A stretch of DNA of 64,000 bases from Betaproteobacteria bacterium SCN2 (GCA_008923285.1 WBSG01000003.1:1-64000), one strand, 5' to 3'; counted from the stretch's first letter, positions 29,971 to 39,991 are shown. Notes: generated by a model from the letters alone, not told the origin. Program-made: numbers and translations.

Positions 29971-32127
29971 TCAGCCCCTTTTGACCGAGATCACGCTCTG
30001 CACCTGCCCCAGGCGGCTGATGAGCCGGCCGATCTGCGCGGCATCCCTGACCCTGAGCGTGATGGCCATGTTCGCGTATTCCCCGAGCGATTCGGTATTG
30101 ACGCGCAGCACGTCCACGCGTTCACGCGTGAAGACGTCGGACACGTCGCGCAACAGGCCCTGGCGGTCGAAGGCATGCAGCCTGACTTCGAAGGCAAAGC
30201 CGCCCTCGCCCTTCTTTTCCGACCAGCCCGCCTGCAGGATGCGGTCCGGATTGAACTTGGCGAGGTTGGGGCAGCTCTTGCGGTGCACGGTCACACCACG
30301 TCCCACCGTGGTGTAGGCGACGATGGCAGCCGGCGGCTCCGGCTTGCAGCAGCGGGCCATCGACAGCGGCACGTCGCCCAGGCCTTCGACCAGCACGCCG
30401 CTCGCCGATTTGCGCGGCAGCGGCGCCTTGCGCACCGGCGCTGGTACAGCGGGCGCGCCCTGCTCGCGCAGCGCCCGCGCCAGGATCTGCGGGCCGACAT
30501 CGCCACGCCCCAGCGCGGCGAGAAACTCGTCAGTTGACTTGAACTTGAGGTCCTGGGCGAGCTTGTCCAGCTTGATGTCGCCCACACCCAGGCGCTTGCG
30601 TTCCTTGTCCAGCTGGGTCCGCCCCAGTTGCGTCAACTCACCCTGGTCGCGCTGCTTGAACCAGGTCCTCACCTTGGCGCGCGCACGGTGGGTCTGCACG
30701 TAGCCGAGCTGGGGATTCAGCCAGTCGCGGCTGGGGCTGCCCTGCTTGACCGTCAGGATCTCGACGCGCTGGCCGTTCTCGAGCGGCGTGTTGAGCGGCA
30801 CCATGGCGCCGTCCACGCGCGCGCCGCGGCAGCGGTGGCCGAGGTCGGTATGCAGCGCATAGGCGAAATCGATCGGCGTGGCGCCGCGGTCGAGCGCAAC
30901 CACCCGACCCAGCGGCGTGATCACGTAGACCTGGTCCTGGAACAGTTCGGTGCGGAACTGTGCGGCGAACTCGCTGGCATCGGCGACGTCGTCCTTCCAT
31001 TCCAGCAGCTGGCGCAGCCAGGCGATCTTCTCCTCCATGCGCGCGTCGTTCTTGCCGCCCTCCTTGTAGCGCCAGTGCGCGGCCACGCCCAGTTCGGCGT
31101 GGCGGTGCATGTCGAAGGTGCGTATCTGCACTTCCAGCGCCTTGTCTTCGGGCCCGACCACGGCCGTGTGCAGGCTGCGGTAGTCGTTGCTCTTGGGATG
31201 CGAGATGTAGTCGTCGAACTCGCTGGGGATCGGCTGCCACAGGTTGTGCACGATGCCGAGCACGGCGTAGCAGTCGGCCTCCTTGTCGACCAGCACGCGC
31301 ACCGCACGGATGTCATAGAGCTGTTCGAAGCCGAGGTTCTTGCGCCGCATCTTGTTGATGATGCTGGCGATGTGCTTGGGCCGGCCCATGACTTCGGCCT
31401 TGATGCCGTGCCGGCCAAGTTCCGCTTTCAGCCTGGCCACGACCTCGGCGATGTAGCGCTCGCGGTCGCGGCGCTTCTCGTCGAGCAGCGAGGCGATGCG
31501 GCGGTAGGTCTCGCCGTCGAGATAGCGGCAGGCCCAGTCCTCCATCTCCCACTTGACCTGCCACACGCCGAGGCGGTTGGCCAGCGGCGCGAACAGTTCG
31601 CGCGCCTGATGGCCCAGCATTTCCTGCAATTCTGGCTCGGCCCTGGCCGCGCAGCGCAAGGCGTGCGTGCGCTCGGCCAGCTTGACCAGCACTGCGCGCA
31701 CGTCCTGCACCATCGCCAGCACCATCTGCCTGAGCGATTCGATTTGCGCACCGGGCTCGACGTCGAGGTCCTGGGTGCCGTGTGCCAGCACCTCGATGCG
31801 CGACATGGCGGATACCGCCTTCGCCAGCTGGGCAGCCTCGCCGAAGGATTCCAGCGTTTCGTGCTCGACGCGCGCCTCCAGCGGATACAGCAGGGTCGCC
31901 AGCACGGCCTCGTGGCCAAGCTTCAGTTCGTCGACGATGCGCGCCGCGCCCACCGCATGCGCGAACAGGCTGGCGCCGCCGGGCGCCTCGAGCGCGGACA
32001 GAAGCGGAAAAGCCAGCTCCAGCGCACGGCGCACGTCGGCATCGTTGCCCTCTTCCCCCAACCACTGGCAGGCTTCGTCGACACTCGTCAGCGCGAGGCA
32101 GGCGGTTTTCTTGATTTGTTCGGACAT
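29971..32127 (-). CDS. relA: (p)ppGpp synthetase RelA
   Basis: A 718-residue long RSH protein. The N-terminal hydrolase region has lost the HD and ED signature (ASLFAHAVGAARIV, TLLYPLEARVEHE), so it is predicted inactive. The synthetase domain carries the RelA-type acidic EFDD motif followed by YISHPKSNDYRSLHT, rather than the RxKD of SpoT. TGS (VVALDRGATPIDFAYALH), helical/zinc-finger (CCKPEPP) and C-terminal ACT (ALRVRDAAQIGRLISRLG-like) domains follow. It is therefore a monofunctional ribosome-linked alarmone synthetase. comEC follows after a 24-bp gap on the same strand, running into the relA start side. Confidence 0.95.
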   Translation of the reverse strand: MSEQIKKTACLALTSVDEACQWLGEEGNDADVRRALELAFPLLSALEAPGGASLFAHAVGAARIVDELKLGHEAVLATLLYPLEARVEHETLESFGEAAQLAKAVSAMSRIEVLAHGTQDLDVEPGAQIESLRQMVLAMVQDVRAVLVKLAERTHALRCAARAEPELQEMLGHQARELFAPLANRLGVWQVKWEMEDWACRYLDGETYRRIASLLDEKRRDRERYIAEVVARLKAELGRHGIKAEVMGRPKHIASIINKMRRKNLGFEQLYDIRAVRVLVDKEADCYAVLGIVHNLWQPIPSEFDDYISHPKSNDYRSLHTAVVGPEDKALEVQIRTFDMHRHAELGVAAHWRYKEGGKNDARMEEKIAWLRQLLEWKDDVADASEFAAQFRTELFQDQVYVITPLGRVVALDRGATPIDFAYALHTDLGHRCRGARVDGAMVPLNTPLENGQRVEILTVKQGSPSRDWLNPQLGYVQTHRARAKVRTWFKQRDQGELTQLGRTQLDKERKRLGVGDIKLDKLAQDLKFKSTDEFLAALGRGDVGPQILARALREQGAPAVPAPVRKAPLPRKSASGVLVEGLGDVPLSMARCCKPEPPAAIVAYTTVGRGVTVHRKSCPNLAKFNPDRILQAGWSEKKGEGGFAFEVRLHAFDRQGLLRDVSDVFTRERVDVLRVNTESLGEYANMAITLRVRDAAQIGRLISRLGQVQSVISVKRG

Positions 32128-32151
32128 GGGACGATTGTAGAGCTTCCCGGC

Positions 32152-34488
32152 CTATTCCACGACAGCATGCTGCCAGTAGCGTTTGCGCTGTTCGCGCCAG
32201 CGCTCGACGGCAACGCTGCTGCCGTCAAAACGCAGGCGCAGCCAGCCATGACGGTCGCTGCGATGGATGACGGCGCCGGTTTCGGCAAAGCGCCGCAGCA
32301 CGTCCGGATAGGGGTGGCCGTAGCGGTTGCGGTAGCCCAGGGTGAAGACCACCTGCTGCGGCCTGACCAGCGAAACGAATTCCGCAATGGAAGAAGTGCG
32401 GCTGCCATGGTGACCTGCGACCAGCACGGTGGCCGGCAGCCTGGCCGCCACGCGCTCGGTCATTTCCAGCTCGCCGATGCGTTCGGCATCGGCCGTGAGC
32501 AGCAGGCTTTGCGCGCCGCGGGAAATTTTCAGCACGCAGCTCCGGTCATTGTCGCGGCGCCCCGCCTGCGCGTAGCCGTAGGCAGGCGGATTGAGCACCT
32601 CGAAGTCCACGCCGTCCCACTGCCAGCGCTGGCCGCGCACGCAGCGCAGGGCCGGTCGCCGCAGCAGGACATGGCCATCCGGCAGCGAACTCAGCACCCA
32701 GCCCGGCGCCAGGTCGCGTATCACCGACGCCGCGCCGCCGGTGTGGTCGAGATCGTCATGTGTCAGCATGAGGCCGTCGAGCCGGGTGATGCCCAGCGCG
32801 CGCAGGCGCGGCAGCACGATCTGTTCGCCGGCATTGTTGTCACCCAGGGCGGGGCCGGTATCGTAGAGCAAGGTGTGGTTCGCCGTGCGCACGATGATGG
32901 CCGTGCCCTGCCCCACATCGAGCACCTCGGCCTCGAAACTGCCCTGGGCCGGCGCGACCACCGCCGGGAACAGCAAGGGCAGGAACATGAAGCCGCCCAG
33001 CCAGCGCGCGCGCAGGCCCGGCATCAGCAGCCAGGCCGTGCCCAGGAGCGCCAGCGCCAATGCCCACAGCGAAGCCGCCGGCAACGCCCAGGCCGCCCAG
33101 TCGAACGCCGACAGAAACCGCAGGCCCGCCTCCACCCACTGCATCAGCCAGGCGGCCGGCTGCAACGGCAGCGGCACCAGCGTGCCCGCCAGCGTCAGCG
33201 GCACCACGCCCATGCTCACCACCGGGATCGCCAGTGCATTGGCCAGCGGCGAGGCCAGCGACACCTGATGAAACAGCAGCAGCAGCGCCGGCGCCAGCGC
33301 GATGGTCACCGCGGCCTGGGTGCGCACCCAGGCCGCAATCTTGCCGGGCTGGCCAAGCATGCCCTGGACTGCCCACATCATCGCTGCCACGGCACCGAAC
33401 GACAGCCAGAAACCCGGCGCCAGCACGGCCCAGGGGTCAAGCAGCAACACGACGGCGAGCGCCAGCAGCAGCAGGGATGCCGGTCGCGGCTCGCGTTGCA
33501 GCCACAGACCGGCCACCAGCACGGTGAGCATGAACAGGGTGCGCTGCGCGGGGATCTGGAAACCGGCCAGCAGCGTGTAGGCCAGCGCCGCCAGCCAGCC
33601 GGCAAGCAGCGCTGCGCGCCGTGCCGGCAGGCGCATCACCAGCGCCGGCACTCGGCGCCACATTGCATAGGCCAGTCCGCCGGCCAGAGCGGCAAACAAG
33701 GTGATGTGCAGGCCGGAAATGCTCATCAGGTGGCTGGTGCCGGTGCGGTTGTAGACGCGCCAGTTGTCGTGCGGGATGGCGTTCTGGTCGCCCACCGCCA
33801 GGGCGGTGATGACGCCGGCCTGCGGATGCCCTGCCAAAGCCTGGCCGATGCCGCCGCGGATGTGCTCGCGCAGACGCTGGATGCCGTCGAGCGGCTGGGC
33901 GCTCGCCCCCAACCTCGCCTGCCCGGCCTTCTCGCGCACGTAGCCGGTTGCACGGATGCCTTTTTGCAGCAGCCAGGCCTCGTAGTCGAAACCATCCGGA
34001 TTGGCCGTGCCGTGCGGCCGCTTGAGGCGCACGGTGAATTGCCAGCGCTCGCCGGCTCTGATCCGCTGCGGCGCCTGCGCAGCCATCCATTCCGGTGCCG
34101 GCCAGCTCAGGCGCACCCGCGCCGGCACCCGGGCGTCGCGCGTCAGCACCTCCTCCACGCGGAAATCAAAGCGCTCGCCGTGCACATCACGGTCGGGCAG
34201 ACCGGCGACCACGCCGATGACTTCCACATCCACCCCCTCCCACGCAGGCGGCAGCGCATCGGCCATGCGTGCGTGTGCGCGCCAGCCCGCCCAGGCAAGG
34301 CCAAGCGCCACACAGCTTGCCAGCACGGCAAGCATGCGTGCGTGCCTGAGCCAGGCATATTTGAAGTCCGGAAGCAGGAAGGGGCCAAGGATCAGCGGCA
34401 GCGCCCACAGCCAGGCGGCATCGGGCAAGTCTGGCAGCTGCTGCAGCCAGAAGACGCCCGCGCAAAATGCGAGGAGCTTAAGCCTCAA
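32152..34488 (-). CDS. comEC: ComEC/Rec2 DNA-internalisation channel
   Basis: A 778-residue inner-membrane competence protein. It has an N-terminal DUF4131 region with helices, a central Competence domain ([21 protein letters not shown], the family signature, and about ten membrane helices) and a C-terminal metallo-beta-lactamase-like domain with [13 protein letters not shown] and [11 protein letters not shown] metal-ligand motifs. It moves single-stranded DNA into the cytoplasm during natural transformation. The start overlaps the lolD stop by 11 nt. Whether the strain is competent cannot be judged from this gene alone. Confidence 0.94.
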   Translation of the reverse strand: MRLKLLAFCAGVFWLQQLPDLPDAAWLWALPLILGPFLLPDFKYAWLRHARMLAVLASCVALGLAWAGWRAHARMADALPPAWEGVDVEVIGVVAGLPDRDVHGERFDFRVEEVLTRDARVPARVRLSWPAPEWMAAQAPQRIRAGERWQFTVRLKRPHGTANPDGFDYEAWLLQKGIRATGYVREKAGQARLGASAQPLDGIQRLREHIRGGIGQALAGHPQAGVITALAVGDQNAIPHDNWRVYNRTGTSHLMSISGLHITLFAALAGGLAYAMWRRVPALVMRLPARRAALLAGWLAALAYTLLAGFQIPAQRTLFMLTVLVAGLWLQREPRPASLLLLALAVVLLLDPWAVLAPGFWLSFGAVAAMMWAVQGMLGQPGKIAAWVRTQAAVTIALAPALLLLFHQVSLASPLANALAIPVVSMGVVPLTLAGTLVPLPLQPAAWLMQWVEAGLRFLSAFDWAAWALPAASLWALALALLGTAWLLMPGLRARWLGGFMFLPLLFPAVVAPAQGSFEAEVLDVGQGTAIIVRTANHTLLYDTGPALGDNNAGEQIVLPRLRALGITRLDGLMLTHDDLDHTGGAASVIRDLAPGWVLSSLPDGHVLLRRPALRCVRGQRWQWDGVDFEVLNPPAYGYAQAGRRDNDRSCVLKISRGAQSLLLTADAERIGELEMTERVAARLPATVLVAGHHGSRTSSIAEFVSLVRPQQVVFTLGYRNRYGHPYPDVLRRFAETGAVIHRSDRHGWLRLRFDGSSVAVERWREQRKRYWQHAVVE

Positions 34489-35167
34489 GGCCGGTCAGTC
34501 GACCGTCCACCAGGCGCAACTGCCTGTCCATCCTGCGCGCCAGTTCGACGTCGTGGGTAACGATGATGAGGCTGGTGCCGAATTCCTTCTGCAGGTCCTG
34601 CATCAGCCCGAACACCGACTCGGCGGTCTGCCGGTCGAGATTGCCGGTGGGTTCGTCCGCCATCACGCAGGCGGGCTGCGTGACCAGGGCGCGGGCGATG
34701 GCCGTGCGCTGGCGCTCGCCGCCGGAAAGCTCGGAAGGCAGATGGTTGAGCCGGTGTCCCAGTCCCACCCTGGTCAGCGTCTGCCCGGCGATCTCGCGTG
34801 CTTCGCGCATGCCCATGCGACGGATCAGCAGCGGCATGGCGGCATTGTCGAGCGCGCTGAATTCGGGCAACAAATGGTGGAACTGGTAGACGAAGCCCAG
34901 CGCGCGGTTGCGCAGTTCGCAGCGCTCCGCTTCGCCGAGCCTGAGTTGGTCTCGCCCGAGCAGTTCGATGCTGCCGCTGCTGGGCGTGTCCAGCCCGCCC
35001 AGCAGGTGCAGCAGCGTGGACTTGCCCGATCCGGAAGCGCCGAGGATGGCGAGCGACTCGCCCTTGTGCAGGTCAAGGTCGACGCCGGTCAGCACCGGCA
35101 CTTCGACCTTGCCCTGGAAGAAGCTCTTCTTCAAGCCTGCGCAACGGATAACGACGTCATTATTCAT
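34478..35167 (-). CDS. lolD: Lipoprotein-releasing ABC transporter ATP-binding protein LolD
   Basis: A 229-residue ATPase of the LolCDE complex that extracts lipoproteins from the inner membrane. Walker [10 protein letters not shown], signature [15 protein letters not shown], Walker B with ADEPTGNLD, and the switch His in [10 protein letters not shown] are intact. The start is ambiguous: a 30-nt segment is repeated so that ATGs occur in frame at 35227, 35197 and 35167. The last gives the standard length and N-terminus ([16 protein letters not shown]); the first overlaps the lolC stop by 8 nt. No ATG has a strong SD. Confidence 0.94.
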   Translation of the reverse strand: MNNDVVIRCAGLKKSFFQGKVEVPVLTGVDLDLHKGESLAILGASGSGKSTLLHLLGGLDTPSSGSIELLGRDQLRLGEAERCELRNRALGFVYQFHHLLPEFSALDNAAMPLLIRRMGMREAREIAGQTLTRVGLGHRLNHLPSELSGGERQRTAIARALVTQPACVMADEPTGNLDRQTAESVFGLMQDLQKEFGTSLIIVTHDVELARRMDRQLRLVDGRLTGLEA

Positions 35168-35227
35168 GGCGCTGTTTTCATGTGCGTCATTATTCATGGC
35201 GCTGCGCTCAATGGCGTTATTACTCAT
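35155..35227. repeat. Triplicated 30-nt segment at the lolC/lolD junction
   Basis: On the minus strand the 30-nt unit starts with ATG at 35227, 35197 and 35167. Units 1 and 2 match at 22 of 30 positions, and the first 13 bases of units 2 and 3 (ATGAATAATGACG) are identical. The frame stays open throughout, so the repeat could add up to 20 residues (SNNAIERSA / NNDAHENSA) to LolD or give several initiation sites. Confidence 0.8.
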
Positions 35228-36461
35228 AACGCAGGGACTCCGCGGGGTTGAGCCGGGACGCGCGCCAGCTCGGATACAGCGTGGCAAGCAGCGACAGCAG
35301 CAGCGAAACCCCGGCGATGATCTCGACGTCGGCCCATTCCAGCTTGGAAGGCAGTTCGCTGATGTAATAGACATCGGCCGGGAACAGGTCGACGCCGGCG
35401 GCCTTCTCGATCAGGGGCACGACGGTTTCCAGGTTGAGCGCGCCGACGATGCCGAGCGTCACGCCGGCCAGGGTGCCGAGCACGCCGATGAAGGCACCCT
35501 GGATGATGAAGATTTTCATGATGCTGGCAGGCCGTGCGCCCAATGTCCTCAGGATGGCGATGTCCGACTGCTTGTCCGTCACCGCCATGACCAGGGTGGA
35601 CACGATGTTGAATGCCGCCACTGCGACGATGAGCAGCAGGATCAGGAACATCATGCGCTTCTCGATCGCCACGGCGCGGAAGAAATTGGCGTGGCTGGCA
35701 GTCCAGTCCGAAACGAAATGATCCGGCATCTGCGCGGCGAGATCGCGCGTGACCCACGGTGCGCGGAAAATGTCCCGGGTCTTGAGCCTCAGTCCGGACA
35801 CCTCCTCGCCGAGGCGGGCGAGCTTCTGTGCGTCCTGCAGGTGGACGAGCGCGAGCCCCGAGTCGTATTCGAACATGCCGGCGCTGAAGATGCCGGTCAC
35901 GGTGAACTGTTTCATGCGCGGCAGCACGCCCGCGGGGGTGATGTTGCCCTGCGGCGTGATGACGGTGACCTTGTCGCCGACGCCTGCGCCCAGCGCCTGC
36001 GCCAGTTCGAGGCCGAGGACGATGCCCCACTCCCCAGCCCTGAGGTCATCCAGTTTTCCGAGTCGCATGCTGACGGCGAGATCGGTCACCTTCGCTTCCT
36101 CAGCCGGCAGGATGCCGCGGATCATGGCGCCGCGCACGTTGCCGCCCAGCGCCAGCATGCCCTGGTTCGTCACGAAGGGCGCACTGGCGAGGACTTCCGG
36201 ATGGGTTTTCACCTGCTCTGCCGCCTGCTGCCAGTCGGCCAGCGTATTGCCCATGCCGGAAACCTCGACGTGGGACGCCACGCCGAGAATGCGCGTGCGC
36301 AATTCCTCCTGGAACCCGTTCATAACCGACAGCACGATGATCAGCGCCGCCACGCCGAGCACGATGCCGGCCATGGACACGAAGGAGATGAAGGAGATGA
36401 AATTGTTGCGGCGCTTGGCGTGGGTGTAGCGCAGGCCGATGAGGAGTTCGTAGGGCTTCAC
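35220..36461 (-). CDS. lolC: Lipoprotein-releasing ABC transporter permease LolC/E
   Basis: A 413-residue permease with an N-terminal helix (about 22-45), a large periplasmic MacB-type domain (about 50-265) and three C-terminal helices. The front [23 protein letters not shown] and the end [18 protein letters not shown] are typical LolC/LolE signatures. Only one permease gene is present with lolD, as in betaproteobacteria with a LolC/E-type homodimer or a second copy elsewhere. It overlaps the earliest possible lolD start. Confidence 0.94.
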   Translation of the reverse strand: MKPYELLIGLRYTHAKRRNNFISFISFVSMAGIVLGVAALIIVLSVMNGFQEELRTRILGVASHVEVSGMGNTLADWQQAAEQVKTHPEVLASAPFVTNQGMLALGGNVRGAMIRGILPAEEAKVTDLAVSMRLGKLDDLRAGEWGIVLGLELAQALGAGVGDKVTVITPQGNITPAGVLPRMKQFTVTGIFSAGMFEYDSGLALVHLQDAQKLARLGEEVSGLRLKTRDIFRAPWVTRDLAAQMPDHFVSDWTASHANFFRAVAIEKRMMFLILLLIVAVAAFNIVSTLVMAVTDKQSDIAILRTLGARPASIMKIFIIQGAFIGVLGTLAGVTLGIVGALNLETVVPLIEKAAGVDLFPADVYYISELPSKLEWADVEIIAGVSLLLSLLATLYPSWRASRLNPAESLRYE

Positions 36462-36504
36462 TTAGGCTCGGTCTTGTCGATTGCACGTGAGCTTAGCACG
36501 GGAA

Positions 36505-36924
36505 TCAGTCGCCCAAGAGGTGCAGCATGACATTGCGGCGCTGGCCGGAACTTCTGTGCTCGAACACGTAGATGCCCTGCCACACGCCCAGCGCCAGGGC
36601 GCCGGCTACCAGCGGGATCGACAGGCTGGTCTGGGTCAGCGCCGCGCGCACGTGCGCCGGCATGTCGTCGGGTCCTTCGGTGGTGTGGTCATAGATCGGG
36701 TCGCCTTCCGGCACCAGGCGCGCAAAGTACTTTTCCAGGTCGCTCTGTACGTCGGGATCGGCGTTTTCCTGGATGATGAGGCTCGCTGAAGTGTGCTGCA
36801 TGAAAACGGTCAGCAGGCCCTGGTGCATGCCGCTCTCCGCCGCCCAGGATTCGACCTGGCGGCTGATCGAATACAGGCCCTTGCCGCGGGTGGAAATGGA
36901 TAACTGATGGGAAAGCTGTCGCAT
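36505..36924 (-). CDS. YjbQ-family protein (UPF0047)
   Basis: A 139-residue protein of the YjbQ/UPF0047 family. The conserved QHTSASLIIQENADPDV and YDHTTEGPDDMPAHVRAAL hold the histidines, glutamate and aspartates of the putative active site, and the C-terminal GVWQGIYVFEHRS is also conserved. Some members can replace thiamine phosphate synthase weakly, but the true function is unknown. The ATG at 36924 was chosen for family length; the longer frame upstream runs through the inverted-repeat element. Confidence 0.9.
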   Translation of the reverse strand: MRQLSHQLSISTRGKGLYSISRQVESWAAESGMHQGLLTVFMQHTSASLIIQENADPDVQSDLEKYFARLVPEGDPIYDHTTEGPDDMPAHVRAALTQTSLSIPLVAGALALGVWQGIYVFEHRSSGQRRNVMLHLLGD

Positions 36925-36934
36925 CGGCGAATTG

Positions 36935-37203
36935 TAGGGCGTGCTAACGCTAATTTCACGCCCGCGACGGGATATCTTCGGGATGCAGGCCGCGAAGCGA
37001 GACGTGCCGCAGTGCGGGCACTGCAAGCGGCTCGCGACAAAGGCATGCGCCCGAATCGGTCCCGTCCCTTCGGGTTGCTGCGAGAAGACGCGTCTGCGGC
37101 GTTGCGCCACTTGGCAAGGGATTACCCTTGCCGGCGCGCCACGCCTTGCATCCATCGATTTCTCGCAGCAACGCGGGTGCGCAATTAGCGTTAGCACGTC
37201 CTA
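36935..37203. mobile_element. MITE-like 269-bp element with 32-bp terminal inverted repeats
   Basis: The left end (36935-36966) and right end (37172-37203) are inverted repeats matching at 28 of 32 positions, with a perfect 15-bp core GTGCTAACGCTAATT at 36941-36955 and 37183-37197. The ends start and finish with TA, consistent with the TA target duplication of IS630/mariner-type elements. No transposase or other convincing gene is inside. It lies between the divergent yjbQ and RpfE-like genes, so it may carry or displace their promoters. Confidence 0.65.
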
Positions 37204-37220
37204 TTCTTTACACTTGCCTG

Positions 37221-38249
37221 ATGCTGAAAATCGTCTTCCCCGAGTTCGCCCGCACCGATGCAATGCTCGACCTGCTGGGCGAGCCGCGCCTGCCACGGCT
37301 GGACCTGCTGCTCGCGCGCGGCAAGCGCGAGGCCGCTGCGCAAACGGACATGGAAAGCCTGCTGTGCGGGGAATTCGGCATCCCGCGCCAGCGCGACTGG
37401 CCCATCGCCGCCATCACCCTGTCCGCTGCCGGCGGGCAGGCTGGAGAAGATTTCTGGCTGCGCGCCGACCCGGTGCACGTGCGCATCGAGCGCGACCGCG
37501 TGATCCTGAGCGAAATTCCCGAACCCGACCCCGACGAAACTCGCCAGCTATGCGAAGCGCTCGGCGTGCACTTCGGCGAGGCCTTCGCGCCGCAGCCGCT
37601 GCGCCCGGGTGCATGGGTGGTGCGCATCGCCGAAGAACTGGAAATTTTCACCACGCCGCTGTCACAGGCCGCAGGGCAGCACATCGACCCGCTCCTCCCG
37701 GCCGGCCGCGACGCCCTGCAGTGGCGCAGGCTGCTGAACGAAATCCAGATGCTGCTGTTCAGCCACCCCGTCAACCAGGCGCGCGAAGCGCGCGGTGAAC
37801 TTGCCATCAACTCGGTGTGGCTGTGGGGCGGCGGCCGGCTGCCTCAGGTCGGGCAATGCGCGCGCAGCCTGCTGTGCGACCAGCCCGACTGGCGTGCGCT
37901 GGCGCAACATGCTGGCGCAAAGCCGGACATGCTGCCGAAAAAATGGAGTCCGGATGTGCCCGGGGAAGCGCTGGTCATTTTCGATGCGCCGCAGCGGCAT
38001 CTGCGCCGCGGCGATTTCGAAAGCTGGCTCACGGCCATGCGGGATTTCGAACAGAACTGGCTCGCGCCCTTGCTCGCTGCCGGACGCTCGTTCGAGCTGG
38101 TCGATCCCCTGCAGGGCATGAAACTCGTCTGGCGCAGCGCCTACCGCTGGAAGTTCTGGCGCCATGCGCCGAGGCCCACGCGACAGACATTCAACCTGCA
38201 GCCCCCCGCCGCAGATGCCAGCGTCGACGCCTTCGGCAATCGTTATTGA
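37221..38249 (+). CDS. RpfE-type / phosphoglycerate-mutase-like protein
   Basis: A 342-residue protein resembling the 'regulatory protein RpfE type' family, described as related to cofactor-independent phosphoglycerate mutases. The INSVWLWGGGRLP segment (about residue 196) is the best-known hallmark; LLFSHPVNQAREARGE precedes it. The metal and serine residues of a true mutase are not evident, so enzymatic activity is doubtful. The ATG at 37221 starts 17 bases after the inverted-repeat element. It is convergent with rimO. Confidence 0.7.
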   Translation: MLKIVFPEFARTDAMLDLLGEPRLPRLDLLLARGKREAAAQTDMESLLCGEFGIPRQRDWPIAAITLSAAGGQAGEDFWLRADPVHVRIERDRVILSEIPEPDPDETRQLCEALGVHFGEAFAPQPLRPGAWVVRIAEELEIFTTPLSQAAGQHIDPLLPAGRDALQWRRLLNEIQMLLFSHPVNQAREARGELAINSVWLWGGGRLPQVGQCARSLLCDQPDWRALAQHAGAKPDMLPKKWSPDVPGEALVIFDAPQRHLRRGDFESWLTAMRDFEQNWLAPLLAAGRSFELVDPLQGMKLVWRSAYRWKFWRHAPRPTRQTFNLQPPAADASVDAFGNRY

Positions 38250-38271
38250 AAAAAGCAGAACAAAATCATTC

Positions 38272-38348
38272 ACACAGAGGAAGCCGAGGGAACAGAGGAA
38301 AGCTTGTTGCCCTGGCGCCTTGCTCTGTTACCTCCGTTACCTCTGTGT
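38272..38348. repeat. A/G-rich intergenic inverted repeat, copy 2
   Basis: Arms 38272-38297 and 38323-38348 pair at 22 of 26 positions, with the motif ACACAGAGG at the outer ends and AACAGAG at the inner. It fills the gap between the convergent RpfE-like gene and rimO and could act as a bidirectional terminator, though no T-tract is present. Confidence 0.75.
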
Positions 38349-38356
38349 AAGGGTTT

Positions 38357-39673
38357 TCAGGTTTTTTCCGCCCACAAATCGTGCTCGGTGGCATCGGTGA
38401 TGCGCACCTTCACGAACTCGCCGGGCTTAAGGTTTTCCGCATCGGCGATGAACACCACACCGTCGATCTCGGGCGCGTCGGCAGGCGAGCGGGCAACGGC
38501 ATCGCCCTCCTCGTCGACCTCGTCCACCAGCACCGTCATTTCGCGGCCGATCTTTTGTTCGAGCCGGCGCGCGGAAATCTCCGCCTGCTTTTCCATGAAG
38601 CGCGCGCGTCGTTCTTCCTTCACTTCCTCGGGCACGGCACCCGGCAGTTCGTTGGCCTTGGCGCCTTCCACCGGCGAATAGGCGAAGCAGCCGACGCGGT
38701 CGAGCTGGGCCTCGTCGAGAAAGGCCAGCAGTTCCTCGAACTCGGCTTCCGTCTCACCGGGGAAGCCGACGATGAAGGTCGAACGCAAAGTCAGGTCGGG
38801 ACAGGCTTTGCGCCAGGCCTTGATCCGATCCAGCGTTTTTTCCGCCGCAGCCGGGCGCTTCATCAGCTTGAGAATGCGCGGGCTCGCGTGCTGGAAGGGT
38901 ATGTCGAGATAAGGCAGCACCCGGCCAGACTGCATGAGCGGGATGACCTCGTCCACATGCGGATAGGGATACACGTAATGCAGCCGCACCCAGGCGCCGA
39001 GCTCGCCGAGCGCCGACACCAGTTCGGTCATGCGCGTCTTCAACGGGCGACCGTTCCAGAAGCCGGTGCGATATTTCACGTCCACGCCGTAGGCGCTGGT
39101 GTCCTGCGAGATCACCAGCAGTTCCTTGACGCCGGCCTTCACCAGCGCCTCGGCCTCGTTCATCACCTCGCCCACCGGGCGGCTCACCAGGTCGCCGCGC
39201 AAGGACGGAATGATGCAGAAGCTGCAGCGATGGTTGCAGCCCTCGGAAATCTTGAGGTAAGCATAGTGGCTGGGCGTGAGGCGCACGCCCTGCGGCGGGA
39301 TCAGGTCGCTGTAGGGGTCGTGCGGCTTGGGCAGTTGGGCATGCACCGCGGCCATCACCTGCTCGGTCGCATGCGGTCCGGTTACCGCCAGCACCGCAGG
39401 ATGCGCGGCCTCGATCACGCCTTCGCGCGCGCCCAGGCAGCCGGTGACGATGACCTTGCCGTTCTCGCGCAGGGCTTCGCCGATGGCATCGAGTGATTCC
39501 TCGACGGCGGCGTCGATGAAGCCGCAGGTGTTCACCACCACCACGTCGGCGTCCTGGTAGGAAGAGGAAATCAGGTAGCCTTCGGCGCGCAGCTGGGTGA
39601 GAATGCGTTCGGAATCGGAAGTCGCCTTGGGGCATCCAAGGGAGACGAAACCGACTTTGGGTAAATTAGCCAT
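38357..39673 (-). CDS. rimO: Ribosomal protein S12 methylthiotransferase RimO
   Basis: A 438-residue radical-SAM enzyme that adds a methylthio group to Asp89 of ribosomal protein S12. The N-terminal cluster cysteines are Cys14 ([10 protein letters not shown]), Cys50 (VVNTCGFI) and Cys79 (GCLGAREG). The radical-SAM cysteines are 146, 150 and 153 in [15 protein letters not shown]-terminal TRAM domain follows ([14 protein letters not shown]). It stands alone between two intergenic inverted repeats. Confidence 0.97.
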   Translation of the reverse strand: MANLPKVGFVSLGCPKATSDSERILTQLRAEGYLISSSYQDADVVVVNTCGFIDAAVEESLDAIGEALRENGKVIVTGCLGAREGVIEAAHPAVLAVTGPHATEQVMAAVHAQLPKPHDPYSDLIPPQGVRLTPSHYAYLKISEGCNHRCSFCIIPSLRGDLVSRPVGEVMNEAEALVKAGVKELLVISQDTSAYGVDVKYRTGFWNGRPLKTRMTELVSALGELGAWVRLHYVYPYPHVDEVIPLMQSGRVLPYLDIPFQHASPRILKLMKRPAAAEKTLDRIKAWRKACPDLTLRSTFIVGFPGETEAEFEELLAFLDEAQLDRVGCFAYSPVEGAKANELPGAVPEEVKEERRARFMEKQAEISARRLEQKIGREMTVLVDEVDEEGDAVARSPADAPEIDGVVFIADAENLKPGEFVKVRITDATEHDLWAEKT

Positions 39674-39681
39674 ACTTTTTC

Positions 39682-39768
39682 ACAAGGAGGACAAGAGGAC
39701 CGGAGAAAACCATTCATCCAATCGGGAAGATCGGTTTTCGTGCACTCTTGTCATCATGTTCTCGTTGT
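39682..39768. repeat. A/G-rich intergenic inverted repeat, copy 3
   Basis: Imperfect arms 39682-39711 and 39733-39768 pair, with one arm carrying about five extra bases. The outer motif ACAAGGAGGACAAGAGGAC resembles the repeat between pheS and pheT. It lies in the divergent gap between rimO and a small membrane-protein gene. Confidence 0.5.
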
Positions 39769-39778
39769 TCAATTCAAC

Positions 39779-39991
39779 ATGTATATCGTTCTGATCGCGC
39801 TGCTTTACGTGCTGCTGATGATGGTGGTGACGTCCGAATCCGTCTTCAAGGGCTTGATGGTGCTGCTGTTCGGCGGCGGACTCATCGCCCTCGTGTTCTA
39901 TCTTCTGGACACCCCTCGCCGCCTGCGCTCAAGACGCATGGCCGAAATGGCCGATGACGGTCACCGCAGCGATGCCGAGACCGATCAGTAA
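39779..39991 (+). CDS. Small hypothetical membrane protein
   Basis: A 70-residue protein with two strong hydrophobic helices (about 2-18 and 24-44) and a charged C-terminal tail (RRLRSRRMAEMADDGHRSD). No family is recognised with confidence. No Shine-Dalgarno is visible before the ATG. Its last 63 nt overlap the end of the ZIP gene on the opposite strand, so the tail sequence is constrained by, or is merely the antisense of, that gene. The hydrophobic part outside the overlap argues for a real gene. Confidence 0.55.
   Translation: MYIVLIALLYVLLMMVVTSESVFKGLMVLLFGGGLIALVFYLLDTPRRLRSRRMAEMADDGHRSDAETDQ

Noticed and set aside
29971-32127. Bifunctional SpoT/Rel
   Set aside because: The hydrolase HD signature is missing and the synthetase has the RelA-type EFDD motif.
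30628-34560. A 1310-codon open frame on the plus strand
   Set aside because: It is antisense to relA and comEC. Its composition (runs of His, Arg, Gln, Gly, Ala) is what high-GC coding strands give in the opposite frame, and it shows no domain.
36935-37203. N-terminal extensions of YjbQ or the RpfE-like protein through the inverted-repeat element
   Set aside because: The extended frames read the same repeat on both strands and give Cys/Arg-rich sequence not typical of either family.
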